A DNA stretch of 64,000 nt from SZUA-36 sp963704855 (GCA_963704855.1 CAVPHY010000002.1:496001-560000), one strand, 5' to 3'; positions 53,337-62,355 are shown, counted from the stretch's first letter. Program-made: numbers and translations. The notes: generated from the letters alone by a model not told the origin.

Positions 53337-54850
53337 GACCCATGAGCGCCGTCAAGCTGCGTCTGGATCACCTGTATGCCGATCTGGACAAAAGCATGAC
53401 ACAGCTGCGGCAACAGTTCGAGCCGGTCAGGAAGTCGCGAAAAATTGTCGAGCACGCCCTGCTTGACGGTCACGCACACTACGGCATTAACACCGGTTTT
53501 GGCGTTCTGGCCAACAAACGCATCTCCAGTGATGACCTGACCACCTTGCAGAAAAACATTCTGTTGAGTCACGCCTGCGGTATGGGTGACCCGGTGCCGC
53601 CTGAAATAACAAGGCTGATGCTGCAACTTAAAATTCATTCGCTCAGCCTGGGTTATTCGGGTGTATCCGAACAGACGTTCACACAACTTCTTAAAATGGA
53701 GGAGTTGGGTATCCTGCCCTGGATACCCAGTCGCGGCAGTGTGGGCGCATCCGGTGATCTCGCGCCACTGGCGCATATGTGCCTGCCTTTGATCGGACGG
53801 GGCGAGGTATGGAATGAGAGCCTGTCTGACAGGGTTCCTGCTGCAGCAATTTTAGAAGCAAAAGGCATTAAACCAATCGACCTGCAGACAAAAGACGGGC
53901 TGGCACTGATAAACGGCACGCAGATGATGGCGGCCTACGGCGCCTACGTACTTGAGCGCACACTGGGTTTGCAGCGCGAGGCCGATCTGCTAGCCGCGAT
54001 GAGCCTTGAAGCATTGCAAGGCAGCGCCGTGCCTTTCGATGAACGAATTCACGCCATCAGACCCCATCGGGGGCAGCAACTCGTTGCCGCCAATATCCGA
54101 AAACTGCTGGAAGGCAGCGAGATCATGGCCTCGCACCGCGACTGTGGCAAGGTCCAGGACCCCTATAGCCTGCGTTGTGTACCCCAGGTACATGGAGCCA
54201 GCAGGGACGCATTGTCCTATTCCCGCCAGTGCATCGAAATCGAACTCAATTCAGTTACCGATAACCCCCTTGTGTTTGAAGGCGGGGATATCCTCTCAGG
54301 TGGTAATTTTCATGGGCAGCCGTTGGCGCTGGCGATGGATTTTGCGGCCATCGCCCTGGCTGAACTGGGCAGCATTTCCGAGCGCCGGACGTATTTGTTG
54401 CTGGCAGGCCACGATGGTCTGCCTAAACTATTGATGAACGATACCGGTGTAAACTCAGGGTTCATGATGCCCCAGTACACTGCAGCAGCGCTGGTTTCCG
54501 AAAACAAGGTCCTGTGTCACCCTGCCAGTGTAGATTCGATCCCCACCAGCCTTGGGCAGGAGGATCACGTCAGCATGGGCTCCATCTCCGCCTTCAAGTT
54601 GCTCACGGTATTGCAAAATGTCGAACGAATCCTGGCAGTCGAACTGCTGACATCTGCGCAGGCGCTGGACTTCCGCAGTGCCTTCCTGCCCGGTCATGGT
54701 GTTGCAATTGCCCACAAAGCACTGCGCAAGGAAATCCAGCACGCGGAACAGGATTATGAAGTCAGAAACGACCTGGGTCAGTGTGTTGAAATACTCCGCA
54801 GTGGTGCCTTGTTACAACGTGTTGAGAACGAGATAGGCCCCCTAAACTAG
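53333..54850 (+). CDS. hutH: Histidine ammonia-lyase
   Basis: First step of histidine degradation, releasing ammonia to give urocanate. The catalytic MIO group forms from Ala-Ser-Gly at residues 139-141 in GSVGASGDLAPLAHM. The YGINTGFG tyrosine loop and SRQCIEIELNSVTDNP segment are present. The 505 residues fit the family. Its ATG overlaps the hutU stop; a second ATG three codons later is an alternative start. Confidence 0.95.
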   Translation: MRPMSAVKLRLDHLYADLDKSMTQLRQQFEPVRKSRKIVEHALLDGHAHYGINTGFGVLANKRISSDDLTTLQKNILLSHACGMGDPVPPEITRLMLQLKIHSLSLGYSGVSEQTFTQLLKMEELGILPWIPSRGSVGASGDLAPLAHMCLPLIGRGEVWNESLSDRVPAAAILEAKGIKPIDLQTKDGLALINGTQMMAAYGAYVLERTLGLQREADLLAAMSLEALQGSAVPFDERIHAIRPHRGQQLVAANIRKLLEGSEIMASHRDCGKVQDPYSLRCVPQVHGASRDALSYSRQCIEIELNSVTDNPLVFEGGDILSGGNFHGQPLALAMDFAAIALAELGSISERRTYLLLAGHDGLPKLLMNDTGVNSGFMMPQYTAAALVSENKVLCHPASVDSIPTSLGQEDHVSMGSISAFKLLTVLQNVERILAVELLTSAQALDFRSAFLPGHGVAIAHKALRKEIQHAEQDYEVRNDLGQCVEILRSGALLQRVENEIGPLN

Positions 54851-56073
54851 TGACCGTTTTACGTAATATCAGACAGCTGGCCACCTGCCCTGTCGACAAT
54901 ACGCAACAGGATGCCGGCCTGGTGAACGGTGCGGCCCTCGTATTTGATGATGATGGCATTACCTGGGTGGGTAGCGAGTCAGAATTGCCCGATTCGTTTA
55001 ACGATCGTGAATCAATAGACTGTGGTCAGCGACTGGTTATCCCGGGCCTGGTGGATTGCCACACCCACCTGTGCTTTGGCGGTTGGCGTGGTGATGAATT
55101 CGAGATGCGCTTGCAGGGTTGCAGCTACCAGGATATTGCCGCCGCAGGCGGAGGTATTCGAAGTACCGTCGCAGCCACCCGGGCAGACCCGGTGGAAAAA
55201 CTGCAGGAGAAAGCGTTGCAGGCGCTTGGGGACATGCTTGACCTTGGTGTGACAACGGTTGAGTGTAAATCGGGCTACGGTCTCGAGAAGGACACTGAGA
55301 TCAAGCAATTGCAAATCTACCGTGAGCTCAACGACTTACAGCCCATCGATCTTGTACCCACCTTCCTGGGTGCGCACATGGTGCCTGATGAGTATCAGCA
55401 TAAACGTGAGGACTATATTCGTTTGCTCTGCGAAGAATTGATACCGGAAATCAGCGAGCGAAAACTGGCACTTTTCTGCGACGTATTCGTTGAAAATGGT
55501 GCATTCAGCACAAAAGAGGCCAAGACAATACTCGGCGCAGCCAAACAGGCCGGTCTGGGATTGAAGGTACACGCCGATCAATTAAGCAATGGTGGTGGTG
55601 CACAATTGGCGGCTACGCTGGGTGCGGTTTCGGCTGAACACCTGGAATATGCCGATACCGAAGGCATTGAAGCCCTGGCAAAAGCCGGAACGGTTGCAGT
55701 CAGCCTGCCATTGGCATCGCTTTATCTGCGTGAGCGCTATTTACCAGCACGGAAAATGCTGAATGCCGGGGTCAGGGTCGCCATCGCAACGGACTTCAAT
55801 CCAGGCTCGGCACCCAGTTATCACCTTCCACTGGCCATGACCCTGGCCTGCCTGAATCAGCAGATGACGCCACAGGAAGTCATCATGGGTACCACGACGG
55901 TGGCTGCCCGGGCGATTTCGGCCGAGCAACGCATCGGTTCTTTGCTGCCTGGGTACATGGCGGATATCACGATTCTGGATGCGCCATCGCTCAACCACTG
56001 GCTTTACCACTTCCGTGCCAATGCCTGTTGCGGAGTGGTCAAATCCGGACAGTGGGTGCGAAGATCCTTTTAG
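54850..56073 (+). CDS. hutI: Imidazolonepropionase
   Basis: Third step of histidine degradation, hydrolysing imidazolonepropionate to N-formimino-glutamate. The amidohydrolase metal site DCHTHLCFGG, the LKVHADQLSNGGG histidine and ATDFNPGSAPS are visible in 407 residues. The GTG start shares one base with the hutH stop. No hutG or hutF follows, so how formiminoglutamate is finished is not shown in this window. Confidence 0.95.
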   Translation: MTVLRNIRQLATCPVDNTQQDAGLVNGAALVFDDDGITWVGSESELPDSFNDRESIDCGQRLVIPGLVDCHTHLCFGGWRGDEFEMRLQGCSYQDIAAAGGGIRSTVAATRADPVEKLQEKALQALGDMLDLGVTTVECKSGYGLEKDTEIKQLQIYRELNDLQPIDLVPTFLGAHMVPDEYQHKREDYIRLLCEELIPEISERKLALFCDVFVENGAFSTKEAKTILGAAKQAGLGLKVHADQLSNGGGAQLAATLGAVSAEHLEYADTEGIEALAKAGTVAVSLPLASLYLRERYLPARKMLNAGVRVAIATDFNPGSAPSYHLPLAMTLACLNQQMTPQEVIMGTTTVAARAISAEQRIGSLLPGYMADITILDAPSLNHWLYHFRANACCGVVKSGQWVRRSF

Positions 56074-56134
56074 CAGTTGGTGCCAGCAACGTTGTATGCA
56101 TTTTTATGGCTTCGATTCAGACGGTGCGCTCAAC

Positions 56135-56162
56135 AGCCCGGGTGGGCTTTACTTCCCGGGCT
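56135..56162 (+). terminator. Hairpin downstream of hutI
   Basis: A perfect 8-bp GC-rich stem (56135-56142 with 56155-56162) with a 12-base loop lies 62 bases past the hutI stop. No T-run follows, so it may be a 3' stability hairpin rather than a factor-independent terminator. Confidence 0.45.
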
Positions 56163-56200
56163 ATTGAGCTCTTAAGCTGAAAGTCGTGCACCCTGGTTCA

Positions 56201-56463
56201 GACACGGCGGACGGTTGTGGTCTGGGCGAACTTAGAAGCGCCGAGTAGCCGGACGGGTTAGGGGCGATCGGGCGGGATGCCCGATCGAGGCCGCCCAATA
56301 CACGACCACAGGGATGTGGGAGGTAGAGCCATGCCGGGAGCAATTGCCGAGGATGTATTGTAAGGCCGGTCCCGTTAAGACCCGGTTCGGCTGCGAGGGT
56401 AGTCCCGGATCTCGATCCGGGATCGCTGGCCAGTGAGCACAGGCCACAACCGTCTGCCGTGTC
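56201..56463. repeat. 263-bp palindromic element: candidate structured RNA or small mobile element
   Basis: The ends are a 20-bp inverted repeat (56201-56220 and 56444-56463) with a single G-U mismatch. Inside are nested pairings: 56223-56228 with 56292-56297; a 9-bp hairpin 56265-56273/56279-56287; 56296-56302 with 56354-56360 enclosing a CCACA-GGGA-TGTGG hairpin (56306-56319); 56366-56371 with 56379-56385; and an 8-bp hairpin 56403-56410/56415-56422 with loop CTCG. Together these draw a multibranched fold closed by one long helix. There is no transposase and no clear target duplication next to the ends, though TGCACC occurs on both sides (56187, 56466). I do not recognise a known family. 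Confidence 0.6.
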
Positions 56464-56668
56464 ATTGCACCTTCACTACTTTGTCAGAACTACCTGCTAG
56501 GAAACAGCGAGGTTGCTGGATATAGCAGCCCATATCGGATCTGAGGCTCTATTCAACCCCGAAACTGCATTTTTCTGTCACTTCAATTTTTTTATTTCGA
56601 AATGATTCACATTTAATTGATCTGGATTATGTAACTCGTACATAGAGATGCTTTACAATACACCTGTT

Positions 56669-56687
56669 AATGCGAATCACTCTCATT
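56669..56687 (+). promoter_or_regulatory. Fur box upstream of feoA
   Basis: AATGCGAATCACTCTCATT closely follows the gammaproteobacterial Fur consensus of overlapping ATAAT-like hexamers. It ends 19 bases before the feoA ATG. A TACAAT hexamer lies just upstream (56654-56659), so Fur bound here would block transcription in iron-replete cells. Confidence 0.8.
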
Positions 56688-56706
56688 TGCGTTTTTAAGG
56701 AAAAGT

Positions 56707-56943
56707 ATGACACTTGCAGACTTGGCCAGGGGCGACATCGCCAAACTTGATGAAATAGACACCCAGGACCCTGGTGTTATCCGCTTGATGGTGCTTGGAA
56801 TGGTTGAGGACATCACTGTCCGGATGGAAAATATTGCCATAGGTGGAGACCCCCTTGAAGTCGGTTTCTTTGGTAGCTCCGTGTCCCTCCGTAAAGAACA
56901 GGCCCGTCATTTCAAGGTGACACGGATAACGGCAGGTGATTGA
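56707..56943 (+). CDS. feoA: Ferrous iron transport protein FeoA
   Basis: A 78-residue SH3-like cytoplasmic partner of FeoB. Family features are the MTLADLARG start, a GMVEDITVRMENIA middle and the GSSVSLRKEQA strand. TAAGGA precedes the ATG. It overlaps feoB by eight bases, so the pair is co-translated, and a Fur box lies directly upstream. Confidence 0.9.
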   Translation: MTLADLARGDIAKLDEIDTQDPGVIRLMVLGMVEDITVRMENIAIGGDPLEVGFFGSSVSLRKEQARHFKVTRITAGD

Positions 56944-59086
56944 AAGCACCGAGGTAAAAGTATCCGTAAGTGGTATTGGAATCAGGCACAAAGCACGGGC
57001 GTCAATAGCACTCATCGGTAATCCAAACGCCGGTAAAAGCACTTTGTTTAACCGTTTGACCGGTTTGCGTCAGACGACCGGGAACTTTCCCGGGGTAACG
57101 GTTGAGAAACACATGGGCACCGTGCAACTTGCCCATACGGCGTTCAACCTGATCGATCTGCCGGGTATATACAGCCTGGACGGAACCTCAACCGATGAGC
57201 GTATTGCCGTTGACGTAACCTTGGGGCGCGTACCCGGCACCGATCGTCCATCCGGTCTCCTTGTCGTCATCGATGCCACGCACATGTACCAGGGTCTGTA
57301 CCTGCTGGAGCAATTGCTCGAACTGCAATTGCCCACCATGGTCGCCCTGACCATGATTGATGCAGCTACGGCGAACGGTATCAGTATTGATATCGACGCC
57401 TTGCAAGACGCCCTCGGAGGCGTACCTGTTTACCCTGTCAGCAGCATCTCCGGGCATGGTATGGATGCCTTAAAGACAGGTCTCGAGAATATTGACTCCA
57501 ATCCCATTCCTGCCATTCCTGCCTCGTGGCCGGAATTGAGCGAAACCGCCGAGCAGCTTGCTCAGCAACTGGGACCGGACTGGCAGAGAATCGATGTCAT
57601 CCAGGCGCTGCTGCAAACACATCCCGGAGTAGCGGGTAAACTGGGGCAGCGTTTGGGCCCGGAGGCCGTCGCGAAGCTGCGTTTGAAGTTATTTGGCGAT
57701 GCACCACCTGCCGCAGCTGAAGCACGCCAACGATACCAGTGGGTGAGACAGGTGATTGCCGAGGTACAGGAGCACGCACCTTTGTACCGGAAGGTCAGTG
57801 CCCGTCTGGCACAATGGACAAACAGGCCCTGGCCGGCCACGCTGTTGTTTTTTGCCGTGTTATTGCTTGTTTTCCAGGCGGTTTTTACCTGGGCTACACC
57901 GATGATGGATGCAATCGATGGACTCAGCTCCGGTTTGGGGCGGTTGATCATTGCGCAATTTGGTGAGAATGCTTTCAGCAGCTTCCTGGCCGATGGGGTC
58001 ATTGCAGGTGTTGGCAGCGTGCTTATATTCTTACCTCAAATCCTGATCCTGTTTTTGTTTATCATAATTCTCGAGGACACCGGATACCTCGCGAGAACCT
58101 CGTTCCTGATGGACCGCGTCATGCGCACCGTCGGTTTATCCGGTCAGTCCGTTATCCCGATGCTCTCCAGTTTTGCCTGTGCGGTGCCCTCGATAATGGC
58201 GACCCGGGTCATTCCTGATCGGCGCGATCGAATTGCCACCATCCTGGCGGCACCGTTTATGACCTGTTCTGCCAGGCTTCCGATTTATGCACTACTGATC
58301 GCAGCGTTTGTACCCAATCAATCCGTTGGCTGGATGAATTTACAGGGTCTGGTTTTGTTTGGTCTCTATTTGCTGGGTATACTTGGGGGCCTGGGTACTG
58401 CGCTGCTACTGAAATCCTCAGCATTGAAAGGCCCGAACCCCCATTTTATGCTGGCACTTCCCGAGTTTCGCGCTCCCAATGTCCAGACTGTCGCAATCAA
58501 ATTATTTGACCGTGGCAGGATTTTCCTGAAACGGGCAGGTACTGTCATTTTTGTAGTGGCCATCCTTGTCTGGACGCTCGCCTACTTTCCTCGTATGGAC
58601 ACCACCGAAACCCCTTCTGTGCTCGCAAACAGCGAATCCGCTGACCAGGCCGGAATCTATGCGAGGTCTGCTGCACAAATGGAACAAAGCTGGTTGGGTC
58701 GTATAGGCCGTACCATAGAGCCCGTATTCAAGCCGCTGGGCTGGGACTGGCGGGTTTCATCCGCCGTTATCGCCGGTTTTCCCGCACGCGAGGTTGTTGT
58801 TGCGGTTATGGGCACCATTTATGCGGTGGGTTCGGATGCAGATGATCAAAGCCTTTCTGAGAAGCTCAGGTCCGCAAAATGGCCCGACGGCAGACTCATA
58901 TTCACTTTACCAATGGTTTTGGGCCTGCTTGTCTTCTATGCCTGGTGTCTACAATGCGCGGCCACCCTAGCGACCATTCGCAGGGAAACCAACAGTTGGC
59001 GCTGGCCTGTCTTCGCGTGGACCTATATGACAACTATCGGTTATACGGGGGCGCTTGTCATCTACCAGGTGGGCAGCCTGCTTTAA
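56936..59086 (+). CDS. feoB: Ferrous iron transporter FeoB
   Basis: Inner-membrane Fe(II) uptake protein with an N-terminal GTPase domain and about 8-10 membrane helices in 716 residues. G1 is GNPNAGKS (28-35) and G3 is DLPG (74-77). The G4 position usually written NxxD reads TMID (139-142), with Thr for Asn. The Gate motifs with conserved Cys (SSFACAVPSIMATR, MTCSARLPIYALL) are intact. The start is a GTG within the end of feoA. No feoC follows. Confidence 0.94.
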   Translation: MIESTEVKVSVSGIGIRHKARASIALIGNPNAGKSTLFNRLTGLRQTTGNFPGVTVEKHMGTVQLAHTAFNLIDLPGIYSLDGTSTDERIAVDVTLGRVPGTDRPSGLLVVIDATHMYQGLYLLEQLLELQLPTMVALTMIDAATANGISIDIDALQDALGGVPVYPVSSISGHGMDALKTGLENIDSNPIPAIPASWPELSETAEQLAQQLGPDWQRIDVIQALLQTHPGVAGKLGQRLGPEAVAKLRLKLFGDAPPAAAEARQRYQWVRQVIAEVQEHAPLYRKVSARLAQWTNRPWPATLLFFAVLLLVFQAVFTWATPMMDAIDGLSSGLGRLIIAQFGENAFSSFLADGVIAGVGSVLIFLPQILILFLFIIILEDTGYLARTSFLMDRVMRTVGLSGQSVIPMLSSFACAVPSIMATRVIPDRRDRIATILAAPFMTCSARLPIYALLIAAFVPNQSVGWMNLQGLVLFGLYLLGILGGLGTALLLKSSALKGPNPHFMLALPEFRAPNVQTVAIKLFDRGRIFLKRAGTVIFVVAILVWTLAYFPRMDTTETPSVLANSESADQAGIYARSAAQMEQSWLGRIGRTIEPVFKPLGWDWRVSSAVIAGFPAREVVVAVMGTIYAVGSDADDQSLSEKLRSAKWPDGRLIFTLPMVLGLLVFYAWCLQCAATLATIRRETNSWRWPVFAWTYMTTIGYTGALVIYQVGSLL

Positions 59087-59176
59087 GTTTGATCCTTGCT
59101 CGACATACACATCTACCAGAAGCCATTGACCCGTGATTACCCGCATCGATGAGAACGAGTTGTAGGCATTCCCCAT

Positions 59177-59205
59177 AAAAAAAGCCCGGTGTTACCGGGC
59201 TTTTT
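59177..59205. terminator. Bidirectional terminator between feoB and rplQ
   Basis: A 10-bp stem (59181-59190 with 59194-59203) is flanked by an A-run on the left and a T-run on the right, giving a U-tract on both strands. It separates the convergent feo operon from the ribosomal operon. Confidence 0.88.
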
Positions 59206-59225
59206 ATCTGAATATGGCTGTAAAA

Positions 59226-59612
59226 CTATTCTGTTTCAGCCTGATCATCTGTACGCGCGCGGCCAACCAGTTCGACATAAGCCATCGGGGCTTTATCGCC
59301 GGTCCTGAAACCGCATTTCATAATACGCAGGTAGCCACCTGGACGTTCGACGAAACGAGGCCCGATTAGATCAAACAACTTGCCCACTGATGCCTTGTCA
59401 CGCAGGCGATCGAAGGCCAGGCGACGATGCGCCACGCTATCGCTCTTGGCAAGCGTAATAAGCGGCTCGGCTACACGACGCAGTTCCTTCGCCTTCGGAA
59501 CGGTAGTTTTAATGATTTCATGCTCGAACAGTGAGTTGGCCATATTGCGAAACATGGCTTTTCTGTTACTGCTGTTGCGGTTCAGTTGACGTCCTGATTT
59601 TAAATGACGCAT
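59226..59612 (-). CDS. rplQ: 50S ribosomal protein L17
   Basis: Large-subunit protein near the exit tunnel. The 128 residues begin MRHLKSGRQLNRNSSNRKAM and contain the NLVxxL-type core and RMGDKAPMAYVELVG-like end expected of L17. It is the last gene of the operon, 49 bases after rpoA, and is followed by a bidirectional terminator. Confidence 0.97.
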   Translation of the reverse strand: MRHLKSGRQLNRNSSNRKAMFRNMANSLFEHEIIKTTVPKAKELRRVAEPLITLAKSDSVAHRRLAFDRLRDKASVGKLFDLIGPRFVERPGGYLRIMKCGFRTGDKAPMAYVELVGRARTDDQAETE

Positions 59613-59661
59613 TTCTCTTTCCTGTTTCTGTGTGCTGTGACAGCGCTTGGCTCAAGGCCAA

Positions 59662-60648
59662 TCAAGCGTCTGACAGCGCGGCCGGTGGCCAGTTTTCAAG
59701 TTTGGTACCCAGTGACAACTCATGCTGAGCCAGCACATCCTTGATTTCAGTCAGAGACTTCTTACCAAGATTCGGAGTTTTCAACAATTCCACTTCGGTT
59801 CTCTGCACCAGGTCACCGATGTATAAAATACTTTCTGCCTTCAGGCAGTTGGCTGAGCGAACGGTCAACTCAAGATCATCGATAGGACGGAGCAACACAG
59901 GATCAATTTCCTGGAATTTCTCCTCTTGTACGATTTCCGTACGGGCCTTGAAGTCAACAAATACCGCCAACTGATCAGCCAGGATATTAGCGGCCATTTT
60001 AACTGCTGCTTCGCAATCCATGGTGCCGTTGGTTTCAATGTCCAAAATCAGTTTATCCAGGTCAGTACGCTGTTCCACACGTGCTGTTTCAACACTGTAG
60101 GAAACTCGACGAACCGGGCAAAATGAAGCATCCAGCATCAGGCGGCCAATGGGGCGGCTTTCCTCTTCGCTGACCAGGTACTGGTTTGCAGCCTGGTAGC
60201 CAACACCGCGCCGTACTTTCAGCTGCATATTAATGCTGCCGTTCTTTGACAAAGTGCAAATCAGGTGATCCGGGTTGATGATCTCAACATCGTGATCTAC
60301 CTTGATATCACCAGCGGTAACGGGACCCTGTCCCTTCTTGCTCAAAGTCAAAACAGCTTCTTCACGTTCATGCATTTGCAGGGCAACGCCTTTGAGGTTC
60401 AACAGAACTTCAATAATATCTTCCTGTAATCCCTCTACTGCAGTGTACTCGTGCAAAACACCGTCGATTTCGACTTCCACGATCGCGTAGCCGGGTATTG
60501 ATGACAACAATACACGACGCAAAGCGTTACCCAGCGTGTGCCCGAAGCCGCGCTCCAGAGGCTCAAGTGCAATACGCGCACGGTTCGGGCTGATCGTATC
60601 AACACCAACCGCTCTGGGCCTTAACATGCTTTCAATCACATCCATCAT
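59662..60648 (-). CDS. rpoA: DNA-directed RNA polymerase subunit alpha
   Basis: Assembles polymerase through its N-terminal domain (residues about 1-235; LEPLERGFGHTLGNALRRVLLSS) and contacts UP elements and activators through its C-terminal domain (about 250-328; SANCLKAESILYIGDLVQRTE and GKKSLTEIKDVL). At 328 residues it is the normal proteobacterial length. It lies between rpsD and rplQ as in E. coli. Confidence 0.98.
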   Translation of the reverse strand: MMDVIESMLRPRAVGVDTISPNRARIALEPLERGFGHTLGNALRRVLLSSIPGYAIVEVEIDGVLHEYTAVEGLQEDIIEVLLNLKGVALQMHEREEAVLTLSKKGQGPVTAGDIKVDHDVEIINPDHLICTLSKNGSINMQLKVRRGVGYQAANQYLVSEEESRPIGRLMLDASFCPVRRVSYSVETARVEQRTDLDKLILDIETNGTMDCEAAVKMAANILADQLAVFVDFKARTEIVQEEKFQEIDPVLLRPIDDLELTVRSANCLKAESILYIGDLVQRTEVELLKTPNLGKKSLTEIKDVLAQHELSLGTKLENWPPAALSDA

Positions 60649-60723
60649 GGGATGTTACCTCACTCTATAGTTAATCTGATAAAGCCTTCCTGCCAAAGAA
60701 ACCCCGACAGGAAAACCAGGGTA

Positions 60724-61350
60724 TTACTTGGAATAAAGCTCGACAATCAAACTTTCATTAATGTCTGCCGGTAAATCAAGCCGATCAGGATAGGTCTTGT
60801 AGACCCCTTCCATCTTCTCATTACTGACTTCCATCCATACCGCGACCAGATCCATTTCCTGGCTCAAGGTGATCGCCTCTTTCACACGCAGTTGATTTTT
60901 GGCTTTCTCAGCAATCGTCACGACATCACCCGGTTGGACCTGGTATGACGGAATGTTGACCTGCTGACCATTCACCTGGATCGATTTATGGGAAACCAGT
61001 TGACGCGCCTGTGCACGTGTAACTGCAAACCCCATGCGATACACCACGTTATCAAGACGGCTTTCCAACAGTCGCAACAGGTTTTCACCCGTAGCGCCCT
61101 TCTGTTGGGCGGCCTTCTTGTAGTAATTGGCGAACTGCTTTTCCAATACGCCATAAATACGACGAACTTTTTGTTTTTCACGCAACTGGGTGGCGTAGTC
61201 TGACAGACGCTGACGCCGTGAAGCGCCATGTTGTCCGGGCATCTGATTAAGTTTGCACTTGGACTCAAGTCCACGTGCAGGGCTTTTCAGACTCAGGTCT
61301 ACTCCTTCGCGACGCGCGAGTTTACAGGTTGGTCCAATATATCTAGCCAT
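60724..61350 (-). CDS. rpsD: 30S ribosomal protein S4
   Basis: Primary 16S rRNA-binding protein and, in E. coli, the translational repressor of this operon. The 208 residues include the MARYIGPTCKLARREG start, the PGQHG motif and the S4 RNA-binding domain (LDNVVYRMGFAVTRAQARQLVSHKSIQVNG). It follows rpsK by 11 bases. Confidence 0.98.
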   Translation of the reverse strand: MARYIGPTCKLARREGVDLSLKSPARGLESKCKLNQMPGQHGASRRQRLSDYATQLREKQKVRRIYGVLEKQFANYYKKAAQQKGATGENLLRLLESRLDNVVYRMGFAVTRAQARQLVSHKSIQVNGQQVNIPSYQVQPGDVVTIAEKAKNQLRVKEAITLSQEMDLVAVWMEVSNEKMEGVYKTYPDRLDLPADINESLIVELYSK

Positions 61351-61361
61351 TTCTATAACTC

Positions 61362-61751
61362 CTAAACGCGACGTTTCTTGGGTGGACGACAGCCATTATG
61401 CGGAATCGGCGTAACGTCAACGATGTTGGTAATTTTGTAACCCAGCGCATTCAATGCGCGAACGGAAGATTCACGCCCGGGACCCGGTCCCTTGATGCGG
61501 ACTTCCAGGTTTTTCAGACCGAAATCCAGTGCAGTTCTGCCTGCAGCTTCAGCGGCCACCTGCGCGGCAAACGGTGTACTCTTGCGTGAACCACGGAAGC
61601 CGGCACCGCCGGATGTGGCCCAGGAAAGAACATTGCCCTGTCTGTCGCTGAGGGTAATAATCGTATTGTTAAAAGAAGCATGAACGTGCGCGATCCCATC
61701 GACCACGACCTTTTTGACTTTCTTTTTAACTTTTGTGTTTGGCTTTGCCAT
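61362..61751 (-). CDS. rpsK: 30S ribosomal protein S11
   Basis: Small-subunit platform protein of 129 residues with the typical basic start (KKKVKKVV), HASFNNTIITLSDRQGN core, TPFAAQVAAE helix and the IPHNGCRPPKKRRV end. It lies between rpsM (21 bases upstream) and rpsD. Confidence 0.98.
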   Translation of the reverse strand: MAKPNTKVKKKVKKVVVDGIAHVHASFNNTIITLSDRQGNVLSWATSGGAGFRGSRKSTPFAAQVAAEAAGRTALDFGLKNLEVRIKGPGPGRESSVRALNALGYKITNIVDVTPIPHNGCRPPKKRRV

Positions 61752-61772
61752 TAGTAATCCACCTGCAACCGC

Positions 61773-62129
61773 TTAACGCTTGATCGGACGCCGAGGACCC
61801 TTACGGGTACGGGCATTCGTTTTTGTACGCTGACCACGCACCGGTAAACCACGGCGATGGCGAAGACCCCGATAACAACCGAGATCCATCAGCCGCTTGA
61901 TATTCATTGCCACTTCACGGCGCAAGTCACCTTCTACGGCGATCTTTGCAACTTCTGCACGAATATTTTCGACTTCGGGTTCCGAAAGGTCTCTGATTTT
62001 TGTGCCAGGCGGAACATTTGCCGCCTCGCAAATTTGCAAAGCGCGTGTGCGTCCAACTCCATAAATGGTAGTCAACGCAACCCATGCGTGCTTCTGATCT
62101 GGTATGTTGACTCCCGCTATGCGAGCCAT
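61773..62129 (-). CDS. rpsM: 30S ribosomal protein S13
   Basis: Small-subunit head protein contacting P-site tRNA and L5. The 118 residues show MARIAGVNIPDQKH, the YGVGRTRALQIC helix-hairpin region, CYRGLRHRRGLPVRGQRTKTNARTRKG and a basic tail. It follows rpmJ by about 112 bases. Confidence 0.98.
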   Translation of the reverse strand: MARIAGVNIPDQKHAWVALTTIYGVGRTRALQICEAANVPPGTKIRDLSEPEVENIRAEVAKIAVEGDLRREVAMNIKRLMDLGCYRGLRHRRGLPVRGQRTKTNARTRKGPRRPIKR

Positions 62130-62241
62130 ACTACGTACTCCTGCTACTGTTTGTACTGTTGGTACTGCTTAAAGTAAACAGCACATTATATCGAAACTTC
62201 CTATCCGGCAAAAGCTGCAAATCACAAAAATGTGAATTGAT

Positions 62242-62355
62242 TCAACCCTGTCTCTGCTTGTGCTTTTTGTCCTCACAAATGACGAATACCACGCCTCTGC
62301 GACGAACAATTTTGCAATTCCGGCAAATTTTTTTAACTGAAGCTTGCACCTTCAT
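62242..62355 (-). CDS. rpmJ: 50S ribosomal protein L36
   Basis: A 37-residue ribosomal protein between secY and rpsM, starting MKVQASVKKICRNCK. It is the zinc-binding (C+) form, with Cys11, Cys14, Cys27 and His32 as ligands. AAGGAG lies about nine bases before the ATG. Presence of the C+ form implies no zinc-sparing replacement at this locus. Confidence 0.95.
   Translation of the reverse strand: MKVQASVKKICRNCKIVRRRGVVFVICEDKKHKQRQG

Larger units (their letters stand above)
56074..56706. other. Long intergenic region hutI-feoA
   Basis: These 633 bases contain, in order, a strong hairpin (56135-56162), the palindromic element (56201-56463), an AT-rich stretch and the Fur site before feoA. 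No protein gene is supported; minus-strand frames within the element are compositional by-products of its GC-rich palindromes. Confidence 0.7.

Noticed and set aside
56201..56463. Reading the palindromic element as RNase P RNA, tmRNA, 6S RNA or a complete group II intron
   Set aside because: The universal sequence blocks of those RNAs are absent, and no domain V-like hairpin or reverse transcriptase gene is present.
56161..56465. Minus-strand frames within the palindromic element
   Set aside because: Composition follows the GC-rich inverted repeats; no domain or ribosome binding site is visible, so a non-coding element explains them better.
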